A stretch of 64,000 nt of DNA from Terana coerulea (taxonomy: Eukaryota; Basidiomycota; Agaricomycetes; Polyporales; Phanerochaetaceae): positions 372,001-436,000 of the forward strand of contig JAKOGH010000722.1 in assembly GCA_024811115.1 (NCBI GenBank), read 5' to 3'. The translations under genes and the position numbers were made by a program. Of the stretch, positions 1 through 12,082 are shown piece after piece (position 1 is the stretch's first letter; each line of letters begins with the position of its first letter). The notes beneath the pieces were generated by a model that made no database searches, was not told the DNA's origin, and worked only from the letters and a program-made list of their open reading frames with translations.

Positions 1-105
1 GGTGGTAGAGGGGACGATGACGCGCCTGTGGATTTTATTGTGCCAGAGGCCGCCCTGATTGGAGACGTCCGTTGCAAGTCGTACTCCGGGAGAATCCTAC
101 TCTGA
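1..105 (+). CDS. Possible C-terminal tail of an unknown gene, cut by the window start
   Basis: Frame 1 is open from the first base to a TGA at 103-105. It encodes about 34 residues beginning with a Gly/Asp-rich stretch (GGRGDDDAPVDF) and ending KSYSGRILL. The composition looks coding and there is no stop before the TGA, but the piece is too short to recognise. It could also be a chance open frame. Confidence 0.22.
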   Translation, partial: GGRGDDDAPVDFIVPEAALIGDVRCKSYSGRILL

Positions 106-2128
106 GTCGCAGAGGGAGAGCCCACGGGAGAGGGAGTTTTCAGGGAGAGGTGTACTGCGGGAGGTTGTGTGCCATGCCTAGTATTCGAGCGTGTGCGGGT
201 GGCTGGCGATTTGACGTGTGAGGGGGAAGTAGACGGTCGTATGCTTGTGCTTTGCTCTTTGGTTCTCTCAAAGGGATTGTTCGACATGCAGAGCTTTCTG
301 TGAGTTGTATGGATGAGGTTTGCACACGGGTGAGCAGCATACAAAAACTCACAACTTGGAGGCTATCACAGATATTCACAGTCTTGACAGATGATAGTAC
401 AGCTTCAGCAGAGCCTATTCATGGGAGTTTTGGAGTGAGCCAGCTTTGTTTGAAATAGATATGCGTTCGTAGACTCACATAATCCCGCAAGACGGTATTG
501 CACGGTGAAAAGTTCGCAGAACAGGCAGACGGCAACCGACGATGGGCAGATGATACAAGGTCGCAGAGACTTGCGGAAGGCGGACACGTGAAAGCGCAGC
601 GACGAGTTGGCGACGAGAGGTGAAAGCAGGATTTAGACGCGGCGGCGGAGAGCGGAGGTGAGGAAAAGTCCAAAGATCGTGATTTCCGGAGTCTGGAGAC
701 GAGAGTACGAGGCAAAGAGCGACAGGGTTTGCAGAACGAACGACGAGACACAAAGGAGTGTGGTGGGACGAGCAAGCGAGAGGTAGAACTCTTTCGCTGG
801 CAAGGCCGGGACGCCAGCACGTGGCAAAATTTCAGCAAAGGTATCAACGGCAATTGATCCCGACATGGTTCTTGTGCCTTACTCTCGGTGTTCCTCAATC
901 CTCCCGAGGTCACGAAAAATGCAGGAGGTTTTATTTGGATTTTATAGAGGTGTAGTAAAGGCCTCGTGCATGCAAGGACGAGTCTCACGAAGGCTGTGTG
1001 CTCGCGGCGTTGTTCCCTGTCTGCAAATCCTCAGGATCTGCATCGAGATCGAGCCTCCACGGGGTCGGCTCCCGCGGGGTTTGTTCGCGGGACAACTGTT
1101 AGTTGCTATCGCCCCTTATGGTCATGACGACAAGCACCGATGACACCATTGATTGAGAGTAACAGTTCAATATTCTGGGTCGACCTGCAGTCAATCTGCA
1201 TAATTACATCGGGACCGAGGCGTGTAAAGCTATCAGAGTCCAGACTCTTGTAAGACTTAACACTAACTTAACGGATAAGTAGCACAGCATCTGAGATCCA
1301 CGAAGGATTCGGCGCACACGACTCCCATAAGTTGACAGTCAGCGGCGGGACACAGGGATACAGGATATCCGGGTGTCCGTCCGCTGATCATGCCGGAGTT
1401 GTGGGTGCAAGTGTATCGTGGTACGGGTGGACGTGTCCTGTCAGGCATTGACTTGCACCAAGCTTGGAAGCGCGAAGTGCATGATCGAGACCGCTGATCA
1501 TTCTGAAAGTGGGAGTTAACTACTCCTCCTGGAAGCGAATTAAACCTGAAGGTTTGTGACAAAAGGGGCCAGCCGCATAGTACAATGCACGAGCTGCTGA
1601 TTATTCAGCAGCTTTCCCTTGTGGGTTATATGCCATCCTATGTCATCCAGACTTTGAGCATCCAGTTCCTTCAGGGAAAATGAGAGCGGCGGGCTAACGA
1701 AAAAGACAAGTCGACTACTCACAGTGCGGTTATGAGTGCGGCCCTTCGTGAGGCACCTACAATCTATACTAGAAGGGATCCTATCGCCTGCGTAGTGTGC
1801 TGAGTAAAACTTTCAGCTCGAGAGACAAGAAAACCTTGGAGGCCTTCGGACCCATGCTGAGCCCGAGGAGGCAATTCGGCTTACTATGATAGTTGGAGAA
1901 GAATAGCATCAGGATGAAATTCGTTCGTACATTCAACGTCTGTTGCTTGACGATGAGCGAGCACGCCCACGGCTTTGAGTGCTTTCCCATCCGAGAACTG
2001 AGGTGAATGCGAGTCTTGGAAGCACACGAAGAATAAATTAACCCTGCCGATATCCTACAAGATCCCAATGCATACCCTGCTTCTTCACATAGTGACGTCC
2101 TCAGAGTTGGTGACCGATGTTGACGGTA
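106..2128. other. Intergenic region with no recognisable gene
   Basis: Open frames on both strands here are short, overlap one another and show no conserved motif or plausible splice joining. The longest, on the minus strand at 419-988, is rich in Ser, Arg, Cys and Pro and looks like translated non-coding DNA. CCGCTGATCAT occurs at about 1382 and again at about 1491, which may be coincidence. A fast-evolving small gene or a non-coding RNA cannot be excluded. Confidence 0.5.
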
Positions 2129-2643
2129 TTATCGCAGTCGACGACCTTTACCCTCCTTTCCGAGCCCAGCCGCCCGTTCCGACTCCTCTATTGTGTACGC
2201 TGGCGTCTTCAGCTCTTTCAACCGCCGTTTGTGCACCTTACTCCGCCAATGTGACTTGAGCGCAGCGTCGGATTCGTAGTATCTATACGCATGCGGTAAG
2301 CAGATGCTGCATCAAGTCTAACGCTCACGTACTTGGCACATTCCACGCAGTAATGCTGGGCGAGGCCTGGCTTTTCGTAGTCCAGAGGCTGGGCTTCCAG
2401 GGCTGCTCGGTTCTACGGAAGGAGTACGTTAACATTGCCCGAACATAGCGGCGACCTTACTATACACACTTTAGGGTCCAAATCAATGAGCTGAATCTGA
2501 TCCAGGTCCTTTCCCCGCACCTAGAAATTGGCTCATGAGCTTTAAGACGCTTCCGCTTGCTGTCCCATACACACTCGAGTCCTTGCAGCTCTATGCACAT
2601 CCCTCCGCGCATGATGAGCTCTAGAGCGACGTAAACGACCCAT
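2129..2643 (-). CDS. BUD20: BUD20/ZNF593-type zinc-finger protein (60S pre-ribosome export)
   Basis: This small protein, about 117 residues from four exons, matches the Bud20/ZNF593 family, which rides on pre-60S particles and helps export them from the nucleus. Exon 1 (2643-2575) encodes an Arg/His-rich start (MGRLRRSRAHHARRD). Exon 2 (about 2520-2470) encodes the family's KDLDQIQLIDLDPK segment. Exon 3 encodes EKPGLAQHYCVECAK, with the first zinc-ligand Cys pair. The last exon encodes YYESDAALKSHWRSKVHKRR, with the His ligands, then a basic tail ending GRRLR and TAA. All three introns are short with GT..AG ends (donors GTGTGT, GTGTGT, GTACGT). No single exon is long enough to stand out as an ORF. 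The gene is divergent from the histone chaperone gene, with about 210 bp between the two start codons. Confidence 0.85.
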
Positions 2644-2854
2644 TTTGTTGGAAGATGGAAGAGTGAAAAGCGAGTGGTGGTTTTGGTGGTGGTGGATGAA
2701 TGTAAGGGACAAAATGCTATGCCGAGAAAGGAAGGCATCATACCGTGGGAACGTATCGTTACGTAATACACGCGACCGCGTTCAAACGCACGCGACGCCG
2801 CTCAGCCAGGGCCACGAAACTCAGCTTTCACCGCAACCACCACCAGCACGAAAT

Positions 2855-4387
2855 ATGTCGGAGTAAGTTGTGGTTACTATGCATATTTGAAGAATGTTGT
2901 TTACCTACATGGTTTCTATTCAGTACACCCGCTCAAGCCACTCCTGCACCCGCAGATCCGGACGCAACAACCAAACCTACTCCGACCATTGAGGAGTCCC
3001 TCGAACTGGCCAAACGTGCGTTTGCACTCAAGAAATACGACCAGGCAGTCGATCACTATGCGACCTCTCTCGAACTCATGTGAGTGTTGCGCTCGCAGCG
3101 TCAGAACTGTGCGTCCTCAAAGGCCTTTCTGAATACAGGACAGAGAAGCACGGCGACAATGCCCCTGGGATCGCCGACGTCTATTTCGCGTACGGCAAGG
3201 CTTTGCTAGAGAACGCAATCACACAAACGTCGGTACTGGGGAAAGATCAGACGGACCAGGCTTTGGCCACTGAACCAGGTGCGTGCCACCTCACGGCGTT
3301 GCTGTTCCCTACTGATCTATGAGGCTACATGGCCATATAGAGCCATCTACGGGTGGTCATGGATCAAACATCTTCTTCTCGGGCGACGCGGACGATGACG
3401 AGCCTGTTGACCTGCTCGGTCAGGCGTTGAAGGCCGACGAGGAGGACGATGACGAGGATGAAGACGGAGAGGGAGAGGACGAAGACGGCGAGCCAGAAGA
3501 CGACTTTAATGCTGCTTGGGAAGTGCTGGATCTGGCACGAGCACTATACGAGAAACAGCGAGACGAGTCGGACGAAATCAAGCTGAAGCTCGCTGAGACA
3601 TACATTTGCCTCGGAGACGTATCGTTAGAGACAGGCACGTGTTCTTACACTCCAGCGCAATGCGGCGCGTTTATATTTCATCACTGACTGCCTGTTCACA
3701 GAAAAATTCGACCAAGCAATCACTGACTACGAAGCCGGCCTCAACCTCAAGATCGAGCTGCTCCCGCAATCATCTCGCCAGATAGCCGAAGCACACTACA
3801 AGCTCAGCATTGTGCTCGACCTCACGCCGGGGCACCTCTCCGACTCGATCGAGCACGCGACCAAGGCGCTCGCGAGCGTCGAGGCACGGCTGGCCGAGCT
3901 CAACAACGCAGTGAACGGCCAGATGAAGGTCGAGACGCTGCAGAAGCTGGAGTCCGACGCAAAGGGCAAGGGCAAGGCGGCACAGAAGGGTCCGCGGCTG
4001 CTTGGCGACGACGCGATACAGAACATGACGGAGACGCAGATGACGTCCGAGATCAAGGAGCTGGAAGGGCTGAAGGAGGACCTGGCGCTGAAGGTGGAGG
4101 AGCTGAAGACGATCCCCGAGCAGGAGAAGGTCGCAGGGTTGTCTGCGCCCGAACTCGCTGCGAAGGCGTTGGATAAGGAGTTGGGAGGTGCTTCTGGTGC
4201 CGCCGTGCCTCCCGCCGCGGCGCCGCTGCAGGTGAATGACCTGACTTCCATGGTCAAGAAAAAGAAAAAGCCCGCAGCCGAGCCGAGCGATGAACCTACA
4301 GCATCCACCAAGCGCAAGGCAGAGGACGACGGAACCAGCTCGCCATCCGAAAAGAAAGCTAAGTTGGAGGAGGAACCAGCTCCATGA
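2855..4387 (+). CDS. NASP/Hif1/Sim3-family histone H3-H4 chaperone (SHNi-TPR)
   Basis: Nuclear chaperone of the NASP family (Hif1 in budding yeast, Sim3 in fission yeast), which binds H3-H4 or CENP-A. The tiny first exon (ATG TCG GA, then GTAAGT) joins an exon giving MSDTPAQATPAPADPD. Next come a first TPR (SLELAKRAFALKKYDQAVDHY) and a second helix pair (GIADVYFAYGKALLENA). These are followed by a TPR interrupted by a long Asp/Glu tract (about 3400-3510), typical of NASP and thought to contact histone basic surfaces. The SHNi-TPR is clear from about 3704 (KFDQAITDYEAGLNLKIELL, then AEAHYKLSIVLDLTPG). A predicted coiled coil follows, and the C-terminus has two basic nuclear-localisation-like clusters (KKKKKP; KRKAEDD and KKAKLEEE). 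Introns are short, and the final exon is long and uninterrupted to the TGA at 4385-4387. Confidence 0.9.
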
Positions 4388-4483
4388 TCCTCACCACCGT
4401 TAGACGAGCTCCTCATCAGCATTCTTGTATCATCACGTTTGACTTATCTTATACAAGGATACCTTACATTGCATGCTGCCACC

Positions 4484-6051
4484 TCAGAACGGGACGCTTG
4501 TCGTCTCAATCTTCGCGTGCTTGTACTTCTTCTTTCCCTCGCCTCCACCGAACTCAGCCACAATATGCCCCTTGTCACCCTTACTCCTCAGCATATACTT
4601 ATATATCACAAGGCCCTCCAGACCGACTGGGCCTCGCGCATGTATCCGCCCGGTGCTGATGCCCACCTCCGTGCCGAACCCGAACCTGAACCCGTCTGCG
4701 AACCGCGTGCTGGCATTGACAAACGTCCCCGCGGAGTCGACGCCGCGGCAGAACACCGACGCGGCCTGCTCGTTCTCCGTGACGACACAGTCTGTGTGGT
4801 GCGACGAGTGCGCGTTGATGTGCGAGATCGCGCGCGCGAGCGACGGGACGGCGAGGACGGAGATGGTGAGACTGAGGTGCTCGGTGGTGTAGTCCGCCGG
4901 CTGGGCAGCGCGGACGTGAGTCGCAAAATTTTTCTGGGACAGGTGAGAGGGAAGATAGGGCGGACAGGGTGGCTTTGTCGCAGAGGAGAGTGACATCTGC
5001 TGCTAGTAATGCCTGTGCGACTGTGGGCCATATTGTTGATAGCAGGGCTTCATGTACAATAAGCGTTTCCGCGGCGTTGCAAGCTGCCGGGTAATCTGTC
5101 TATATGCACATATCCACTCAGGAGCGGCGTCATGGAACGAGAGAGCACAGTACTTACCTTGGAGTCAACTGCCACTCTCACTGCTTTCTCGGCATCTGCA
5201 CTTTCGTCAAGATACACAGCGCACAGCCCGTCAGCATGTCCCATGACTGGTATTCTCGTGTTGTTTTGGATGTTCCGGACGAGGCTGTTGCTACCTCTTG
5301 GGATGACAAGGTCAATGTATTGATCCATCTCGAGTAGCGCAGATACTTCGGCTCTCGTTTGGATAGCCTGTATGTATGTGCTCGGGATCGAGGCCTTCGC
5401 AAGGGCGGTCTGAATTGCCTTGGAAAGGAGCTGCGCGGTCTCATTGGACTCCTTGCCGCCTTTCAAAATTGCAGCATTTCCTGTGGAGGGGCAAATCATC
5501 TTTAGTCGTGATGCGCCCCGTAGCAGGGCTCAGTGACATACCTGACTTGATAGCCAAAGCTGCAATGTTTACCACCACCTCTGGCCGCGCTTCGAATATC
5601 ACAAGCAGCACGCCGATAGGGCACGATACCCGGTACAGCTCGAGGTTGTCGTCCAGTTCTGAGGCGTACGTGATATTGCCCGTAGGATCCGGCAGCTCTG
5701 CGACGTCTGTCACACCCTGAAGCATCGAATCCCATTTGTCTCCTTTCGTGAGGTCAAGACGTTTCAGAAGCGACGCGGACATCCGCCCAGCATCGACCTC
5801 TGCTTGTGCCGCCTGGTGCACAGTCATGGTCAGCGCATACATTGAGTGAACTGGTCGTATGGCGTACCTGCAAATCCCTTACGATTCGCTTCCAAGATCT
5901 CTGCCTGCGCATTCTCGAGCTCTTTACGGATTTCGTGCAAGGCCCTGACGCGTTCCGACGATGCGATGAGCTGCGAGGCTTCAAAGGCTGACTTTGCGGC
6001 CTGGGCTATAGTGGTAGCAGCACTGCTGCTTGAAGCGGTGGAAGGCGACAT
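4484..6051 (-). CDS. PRO2: Gamma-glutamyl phosphate reductase (proline biosynthesis)
   Basis: Converts gamma-glutamyl phosphate to glutamate-5-semialdehyde with NADPH, the second step of proline synthesis (bacterial ProA, yeast Pro2). I chose the ATG at 6051 (MSPSTASSSS); an in-frame ATG at 6078 is possible. Visible blocks in order: the N-terminal helix (IAQAAKSAFEASQLI); RVSCPIGVLLVIFEARPEV of the NADPH-binding region; GNAAILKGGKESNET; YIDLVIPRGSNSLVRNI; VMGHADGLCAVYLD; and the catalytic Cys segment YPAACNAAETLIVHEALL. The end is typical (FNASTRFADG-type region, then GPVGLEGLVIYKY). At about 4929-4933 (a run of five T on the plus strand) the frame shifts by one base between LCDKATLSAL and NFATHVRAAQ. 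A pyrimidine-rich CCCAG just before it could mimic an acceptor, but a missing base fits the protein family better. The gene is convergent with the histone chaperone gene. Confidence 0.9.
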
Positions 6052-6443
6052 GGTAGTTGTGTGCAAACAGCTCCTCAATGCGTATTCGGCCGTTGACGGT
6101 CGCTAGCGGAGGGATGTTCGAGGAGAGCGAAGGCAAGACTCAAAAGTCATTTCCACGATTTGGATATGGAAAAAGTGAGTCATGTCATGACTTGAGTTCA
6201 AATGAAGGGATATTTCAAGAGCTTGAGTGCCATAAAGTAAGCAGTGGAAGCTTGCTTTGGCATCGTTTGCTCTCACAGTGCAAGAAGTAGGTCGTGGAAA
6301 GAGATTAACCTCGAGTATTGATGGGCCATGGTGCATGAGAAGGTCACCATCGTTCACAGCTAGACATCGTACCAGTACACGTCTTGTACAGCTCCGTGTA
6401 GAGCTTTGGTATACTGCAATTGTATACAGAAAGTGTGTGGGTA

Positions 6444-7386
6444 TCATACAAGACCAAGTCGCCTCTGCTCGCCACGCTCCTTCTCCAACCGCGCGACCTC
6501 CGTCTCCGCCTCGTGGAGGCTATCATCCCATGCAACAAACAATTCCGACAGCGTGTCCACCTAAAGTGTGCATCCTTCCAGCGTCGACGGCGGGATTTGT
6601 GAGTATACAAACGTACGTTGGTAGCATAACGATGCATAAGACTGGCAATTCGCTTCTCGAGGTCTGCTGCCTTACGAAGGTCCTCTTCATGCGCATGCAC
6701 GAGGGCGTCCAAACGGGGCTGTAAGACTTCGTATTCAGCGAGCTTGCCGGCGGCGGTAACGTCCTTCTTCTCAAGCAGCTCAATCTCGCGCAGGTCGCGG
6801 TCGGCCGCGCGGATGTCTGGCTCCATTTCGGTCAGGAAAGCTTCAATTTCAGCGGGAGTCATGTTCTCATACGATGGTGGGGCGGTAGGTATGGTTCCAG
6901 AGAGGGCAAATGAGGGCGTGAGTAGGTGTGCATGTTGCTCGTCTGGAGGGCGGATTTGAGGAGTGGTCGCTCGCTGGTAAGTATAGGCAACTCACAATGG
7001 TCCATGAACCGCTTCAGTCCATCGCTACTCTGCAATACTGTGTCCAGTCGTCTCCGTAGGTCCTCGACACCCCGCACTAGCGTCGTATTTCCCTTCGGCA
7101 GAGGCGTCCCCCGCTGCTGCTCTTGTCGCGCACCCAATAGCAACGTTTCGAGCCACCGCAGTCGCAGGTCCAGCGAGATTTCAGGAGTAATAGAGGAAGG
7201 TGAGGTATGTATGACTGAATCAATATCGAGGTCGGCCACGGACGACTCGGAAACGGTCGCCATTTGTAAAGGCGAAGGTGTGGGCGAGACGCCTGAATGC
7301 GGCGGGGGAGAAGAGGGAGGTGTCGATGTAGACAAAAGTCGCTGTCGTTGCACGTCGCCGAGAAAAACACTGCCGATATGCGACAT
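6444..7386 (-). CDS. Dynactin subunit 3 (p24) homologue
   Basis: Small alpha-helical subunit of dynactin, the dynein activator, located at the p150 shoulder. The evidence is the DCTN3-like order of segments. Near the start of the conserved part is DLRLRWLETLLLG, comparable to the RVEELERWVYG of animal p24. A central coiled coil follows (EIEAFLTEMEPDIRAADRDL to DLEKRIASLMHRY). The last exon, entered through a clear TAG acceptor, encodes VDTLSELFVAWDDSLHEAE, comparable to SKQFVQWDELLCQLE of the human protein, and ends RRLGLV and TGA. The ORF opens at 7386 with a Ser/Pro-rich leader, and a second ATG at 7263 (MATVSESS) may be the true start. Identification rests on pattern and length, so it is likely but not certain. 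Confidence 0.72.
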
Positions 7387-7503
7387 TGTGGGAGGTCACT
7401 GAGAAGTCATTCCCAGAGAGGAACCGCACTGTTGGTGGAAGCGGACAGCGTGCTCGGTTCTCGCCGACTCTCAGCGAACAGCGGAACATGCCGAAGCCGA
7501 CCA

Positions 7504-7518
7504 CTTTGTGGCGTGGGA
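7504..7518 (+). repeat. Copy 1 of recurring motif CTTTGTGGCGTGGGA(ATG)
   Basis: The 15-bp core is identical to four other intergenic copies in this window except that the trailing ATG is absent. It lies between the dynactin p24 start and the F-box gene end. Its function is unknown. Confidence 0.45.
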
Positions 7519-7603
7519 CACTCTGGACGGTTCTCAAGTTGCGAAGACTGAAACCTGGCCGGGGGTTCTTTTCTTATAAACTGTTAGATCCCTCAGGAGG
7601 TCG

Positions 7604-8998
7604 TCAAAAGTATATACATAACAAGTGTATGATCATCTGTACAAGTTCCACGCTATTCAACTCAGTAGTATAGGGCATTGGGTTGTGACTTGTCTGACTC
7701 GGAGTTACATTCAAAAGAGGAACCAACGGCAAAGAGTGAGTCAACTCACTGAAAATCCCATCGGGTCGATGCACGATGATCAGCTTCTCCCTTTCGTCCA
7801 GGCTCTGAAATCGCCATCTAAGCAGCCTCTCCGCTTGAGCTGCCTGCATAATGCCGCGGTGAACGACGACCAGCCGCTTCAGCGGAGCGTACCGGTAGCT
7901 GGACGTCACCAATCTGGTGATCTCATCCCACGCCCTGTCATCCATCTGCTGCGGAAAGCACGGCCATATGTTTAAGACGAGTGTCTCAAGCCGCTGAGAG
8001 TTTGCCTGGGACAGCAGCTTGGTCACCCAGGGCAGCTCCTCGGGAATCAGCTCATAAACGTTGATCTCGAGAGCACGAAGTCCGGTGTTGTGCTCGAGCT
8101 GAATTAAGCTGTGAAAGTCTGGTCATAAGTGGCGTTTTTTCAGTCGTGAAGGTTGCACTGGTCGACAGAATGACTCACTGTCCAGACAAGACCTGAGCGC
8201 TCTGGCTTCGAACCGCATTCCCATCTTCAGTCGTTCCAAGTTTTGTCCAAGCATAGTGAGGATCTTTCCAGCCTTCTGGTAGTCGTCAAGCCTCCGGAGG
8301 TTGACGAACTCGACGCTTTTCAGCGTGGCCTGCGCATTCACGCCAATGAGCCAACGACGGACGGTCCTCAGAGAGTTCATGGTTCCAATGCTGAGATGTG
8401 TCAACCGAAATTGCCAGCCTTGCGTGAGGTACTGCCGTCCGGCGGGGAATGCCTCCTTCTCATTGGGGTCGTCGAGCCACTCGACGGTCTGCAGGTGCAG
8501 ATGCTTCAGGGAGGGGAAAGCAAGAAGGAGGAGTTCAAACTCAGTGAATGTCGAGAACTCGCCTGAGGTGAGGTGGAGGCCGCGCAGATGTGGGAAGCTC
8601 CGGAGGGACGCCATGAGTTGTGCATCGGCTGCGAGGTTCAGTTCGTGCCAGTTTACGTAGCTAAACTGGAGAACATCCAGCCGGGGAAAGTACCTCGCGA
8701 GCGTCGCAAGCACCGGTTTGATCCAATCTTGGAGGTCGCGACTTTTGTCCTTACGCATGAAGTGGTCATAGGCCCGCAGATGGATATTCCTGATGAGGAC
8801 CGCGAGGTGAGGCCTGACGTTCAAGAGCGCCATCAACTGGTTGAACCGCCGCAGACTGTCCACGCGAACCTCGCGGAAGATGTGCTTCTGAGCGAGTGGA
8901 GTCCATTGCAGACACACGACGGAGGTGGTCTTGACGTCCTCGGGGCTGTCTCGGAGTTCATCGATGATGCATGCGATGACCTCGACCGGCACCGCCAT
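7604..8998 (-). CDS. F-box-like protein with leucine-rich repeats, lineage-specific
   Basis: Agaricomycete genomes carry many such proteins, presumed substrate adaptors of SCF ubiquitin ligases. The predicted start MAVPVEVIACIIDEL, followed by DVKTTSVVCLQWTPLAQKHI, is a degenerate F-box: a Pro-Val-Glu helix, then a helix with the typical Cys-x-x-W and RxxxF(R) pattern. Irregular leucine-rich segments follow (YFPRLDVLQF, SFPHLRGLHL, AFPSLKHLHL, LTHLSIGTM). An intron with donor GTGAGT and acceptor GACCAG joins SCLD to NFHSLIQLEHNTGLRALEI, with further LRR-like units (QRLETLVLNIW, APLKRLVVVH). An upstream ATG at 9064 adds a hydrophobic stretch that I think is not translated. The C-terminal end after IIVHRPDG is uncertain, since a further intron is possible. 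Confidence 0.7.
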
Positions 8999-10203
8999 AT
9001 CTAGCAGAGAAATAGTGATGAGCAAACACTCGAGCGTGATCATCAGCAAGAGCCATACATTCACCCTTTGTGTAAGAGTAGTAGAACATTGTGATGTGAG
9101 TGGGGATGATGCTCGTCTACGAGGGGGCTACTGGGCTGACTTTATACCTCAGGTTGTAGGCAGTTCTTTGCCCAGGACACCGGCGCGTATTAGCGCGTTT
9201 GTTAGAGGCGGGAGATCACCTGAGATCACTGTCACAGGAAGGCCACATGTTCAAGCAAGATGCGGTATTGTTGTCTTCCCAGCAATTGTGCCAGAGCAAA
9301 TGGGTTAACGCAAAAGCATGGACATCGATCCAGATCGTGGCCGCCCGTAAGTCACAAAAGGGCGAGCCCTCCAAGGAACGGCGAGGGGCATCATAAATAG
9401 TTGAACTTTGCTCATTTGGATGATGAGTAGATGCAGTCTTTGGACATATTGACTGGTCCAATTCTTGCATCGAATCTGGAAAAGAATAAACAAACGCGCT
9501 GCAAGGCAACGGAGGCAAAAGGGCTCATCAAATGTCTCACCTGTGTTTGGGCCCTGGCGGCCTGGCCACTTCCGATGAACAACCGGTTCAACCGGAAGGG
9601 CAACGGCCGTGACGGACTCGGATAACTGGTCACTCTTCACATGAGCGTCTGTGCTTATATGACAGTGTGCCGCCTCCGCGCAGGCGCCGCTAATTCTTAC
9701 ACGGCCACTCCCGGAGAGCCCGCGCACGTACAGCCGAGGAGTGGCAAAAGCCCAGGCTGGTAGATCACCCTCGCTGTGTTGGCAGAGACTGTGAGCTTGT
9801 GATTAGCTGAAATACGGCCTGTGGAAGTTGGGTGAAGGTGAAGGGTTGTGCAGTGATTCGTGAGTAGTTGGCCAGGTGCTTTGAGTAGCACTGCAAACAA
9901 CAACTGCAGCACCGCAGCGTGATCCGCGGTTCGAGGAAACAAGTGAAGCTGGAAGGTTCGTATAATCATTCTTCGACACTGGTTTTGGGCACAGAAATCC
10001 GGCCAAGGGCCTCAGGCGGCGACATCTTCGATCAATCTAACAGCCACCTTCCTCTCACCGCTGTTGCAGTCGGAAGTTAGCTTGCAGAGCTGTCCTTCGA
10101 GGAGAGGACACAGCGCTGTAGCCAAGTTCGGCAACAGAGTTTGAATAAAATCGATGAATGGAAGTGTACCGTGTCAACGGAGGTACGTACTGGGCCCGAG
10201 AGT
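8999..10203. other. Intergenic, about 1.2 kb, no gene supported
   Basis: Between the F-box gene start and the aldo/keto reductase end I see only short overlapping frames with no conserved motif. There is no repeat above chance length. It probably holds the F-box promoter and the 3' UTR of the reductase. Confidence 0.5.
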
Positions 10204-11402
10204 CTATTCGACATCAATAGGATTCCAGGAGATAGCCCCAGCGGCTCCCTTATCCACCCCGTCCAGCCTCTTCATGTCCTCGCCGTCGAGCTCAAAATCG
10301 TACAGGGCTGCGTTAGAGCGGATCCGGGTGGCGTTGGACGACCGAACCAACGGCACGAAGCTGGCGGGACGCCGTGAGCTAAAAACACGCGACGACGCGG
10401 AAGTGAATGTCACGCACCCGCGCTGCAAGGACCATCGCAACAACACCTGCGCCGGCTCCTTGCTGTGCTTCTTCGCAATAGCTCCAATAATTGGGTCATC
10501 CAGCGCCCCGCGGACGACAGAGCAGTATGCCTCAACAATGATGCTCTTCGCGTTGCAGTAGTCGACAATGGGCTTCTGTTGGCAAAACGGGTGGAGCTCC
10601 ACCTGATTCACGGCAGGAAGCTCCAGACCCGCAGTCTTGATCTCTTCTATGTGCTTGATGTTACTGAAGTCCTCGTGAGACGACTTGAAATTGAATTGGG
10701 CGAATGAGATCATGAGCTCACTAGTTCGAGACGCCAATATCGCGCAGCTTGCCAGCTTTCTTCGCGTCTATAAGGGCTTTCCATGTCTCCATTCGGGCCT
10801 GTACACCAGAAGGTGGACTGTGAATGAGGTACAGGTCGATGTAGTCTACGCATGTTATTGTATGCAGCGTACGGAAACAACGAATCCACGCACCGAAGCC
10901 AAGGGCCTTCAAGGACTGGTCTATAGCCTCCGTAACACTGTCGTAGCTTATGCTTTTGCCTTGCACAAAAACTTTCGAGGCTACATAGTTCCCCATCAGC
11001 TACAACGAATTCGAACGGGGGAAACGTGACTTACTGACGAACACGTCGCTCCTGTCTAACTTGCTTTCGTGGATGGTCTCGCCTACCTCCTTCTCATTCC
11101 TGTAATACTGAGCAGTATCCACATGCCTTCATGCAATCAACCTTTATGAGCGAATTTTCGTGAGACATAACACCACCCGGTCCACCTCCATCCAATCTTG
11201 AGCGCCTCAGCCAGCGAAGGCTTCGTCACCTCAGCAACGTCTTGGTCTTTGTTGAAGTTATAGGCAACACCGAAACCTAACAGAGGCAAACTTTTGCCTG
11301 TCCAGTCATGACATCAGCTCTGAACTATTAGACATCAAGTCGCTGGAGGAACATACCTGATGGCAAGCGTGCAGCAGAGTCAAACGTCAGCGCAGAAGAC
11401 AT
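10204..11402 (-). CDS. Aldo/keto reductase
   Basis: NADPH-dependent carbonyl reductase of the AKR (alpha/beta)8-barrel superfamily; the substrate cannot be inferred. Start is MSSALTFDSAARLPSG (ATG at 11402). The spliced order shows LPLLGFGVAYNF; HVDTAQYYRNEKEVGE with the catalytic Asp and Tyr; DVFVTSKVFVQGKS with the catalytic Lys; YIDLYLIHSPPSG with the active-site His; GKLRDIGVSNF; NQVELHPFCQQ; and the cofactor-binding tail FVPLVRSSNATRIRSNA. The Lys segment appears only if the intron ends at ATGTAG, so that VTSK spans the junction. The cofactor tail likewise needs removal of an intron with donor GTGCGT and acceptor CGCCAG near 10366-10430. The C-terminus reads FELDGEDMKRLDGVDKG. All four catalytic positions are intact. 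Confidence 0.9.
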
Positions 11403-12082
11403 GGTTCGTCGAGCGTTAACCAGAATGAGCAGCAGTAGTGGTCGAAAAAGCTGCGCTCTTGTGAGAGAGTAGTGAGATGACAGGGTGTGTTTGGGGTGTG
11501 TAGACATCCCAGGCAACGACATGCCGCGGGCTTATATACCCGACATAACTAGATAGATCGAGTCCGTACGCCGGCTTCGTGATGTATCAGTAAGGGTGCT
11601 AAACGTATTCCACAATGAAGCTGCCGGATGAGGCGTCCACTCGGCTGCATCAGCCAGTAAGGGTCCGAGGCGGAGGTACGTCATAGACTTTGTAAGTTAA
11701 GCCCTAACTCTCTATCGGTGTCTGTAAGAACACCATGCGGGCAAATACAGAGACCCACTGGATGTATTGACAATTCTTCAAAAGAGGGTTGACAGAGTTG
11801 ATGCTGCCTTGGGAGAAGTCAGCATTTATCAAAGTCTCGACCTATGTCCCAGAGCTCCGAAAACCGGTATGTAGCTCGTGTGCAAGCTCTCCAACAGCGA
11901 GGGCCGAAGCATTTGGTACCAACAGTCGGCGTTCATGGTCAGTGCACTAACCCGTACTCAATGAGCAAGTGAGGAAGAAGGATATAGATATGCTGGTCGC
12001 TAGTTAGCAAGATGGGCTGTGGTTATGGAATGACAACGGAAGCGCACCATTAGGTAACCTAGAAACTTTCGACGACAGACAT
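11403..12082. other. Intergenic, about 680 bp
   Basis: Upstream of the aldo/keto reductase and downstream of mS29. CAGTAAGGGT occurs twice (about 11586 and 11655). No coding potential or RNA gene is apparent. Confidence 0.5.

Noticed and set aside
419..988. 189-codon minus-strand open frame near the left end
   Set aside because: Ser/Arg/Cys-rich, no domain, overlapped by equally long frames in other phases, and no splice partners.
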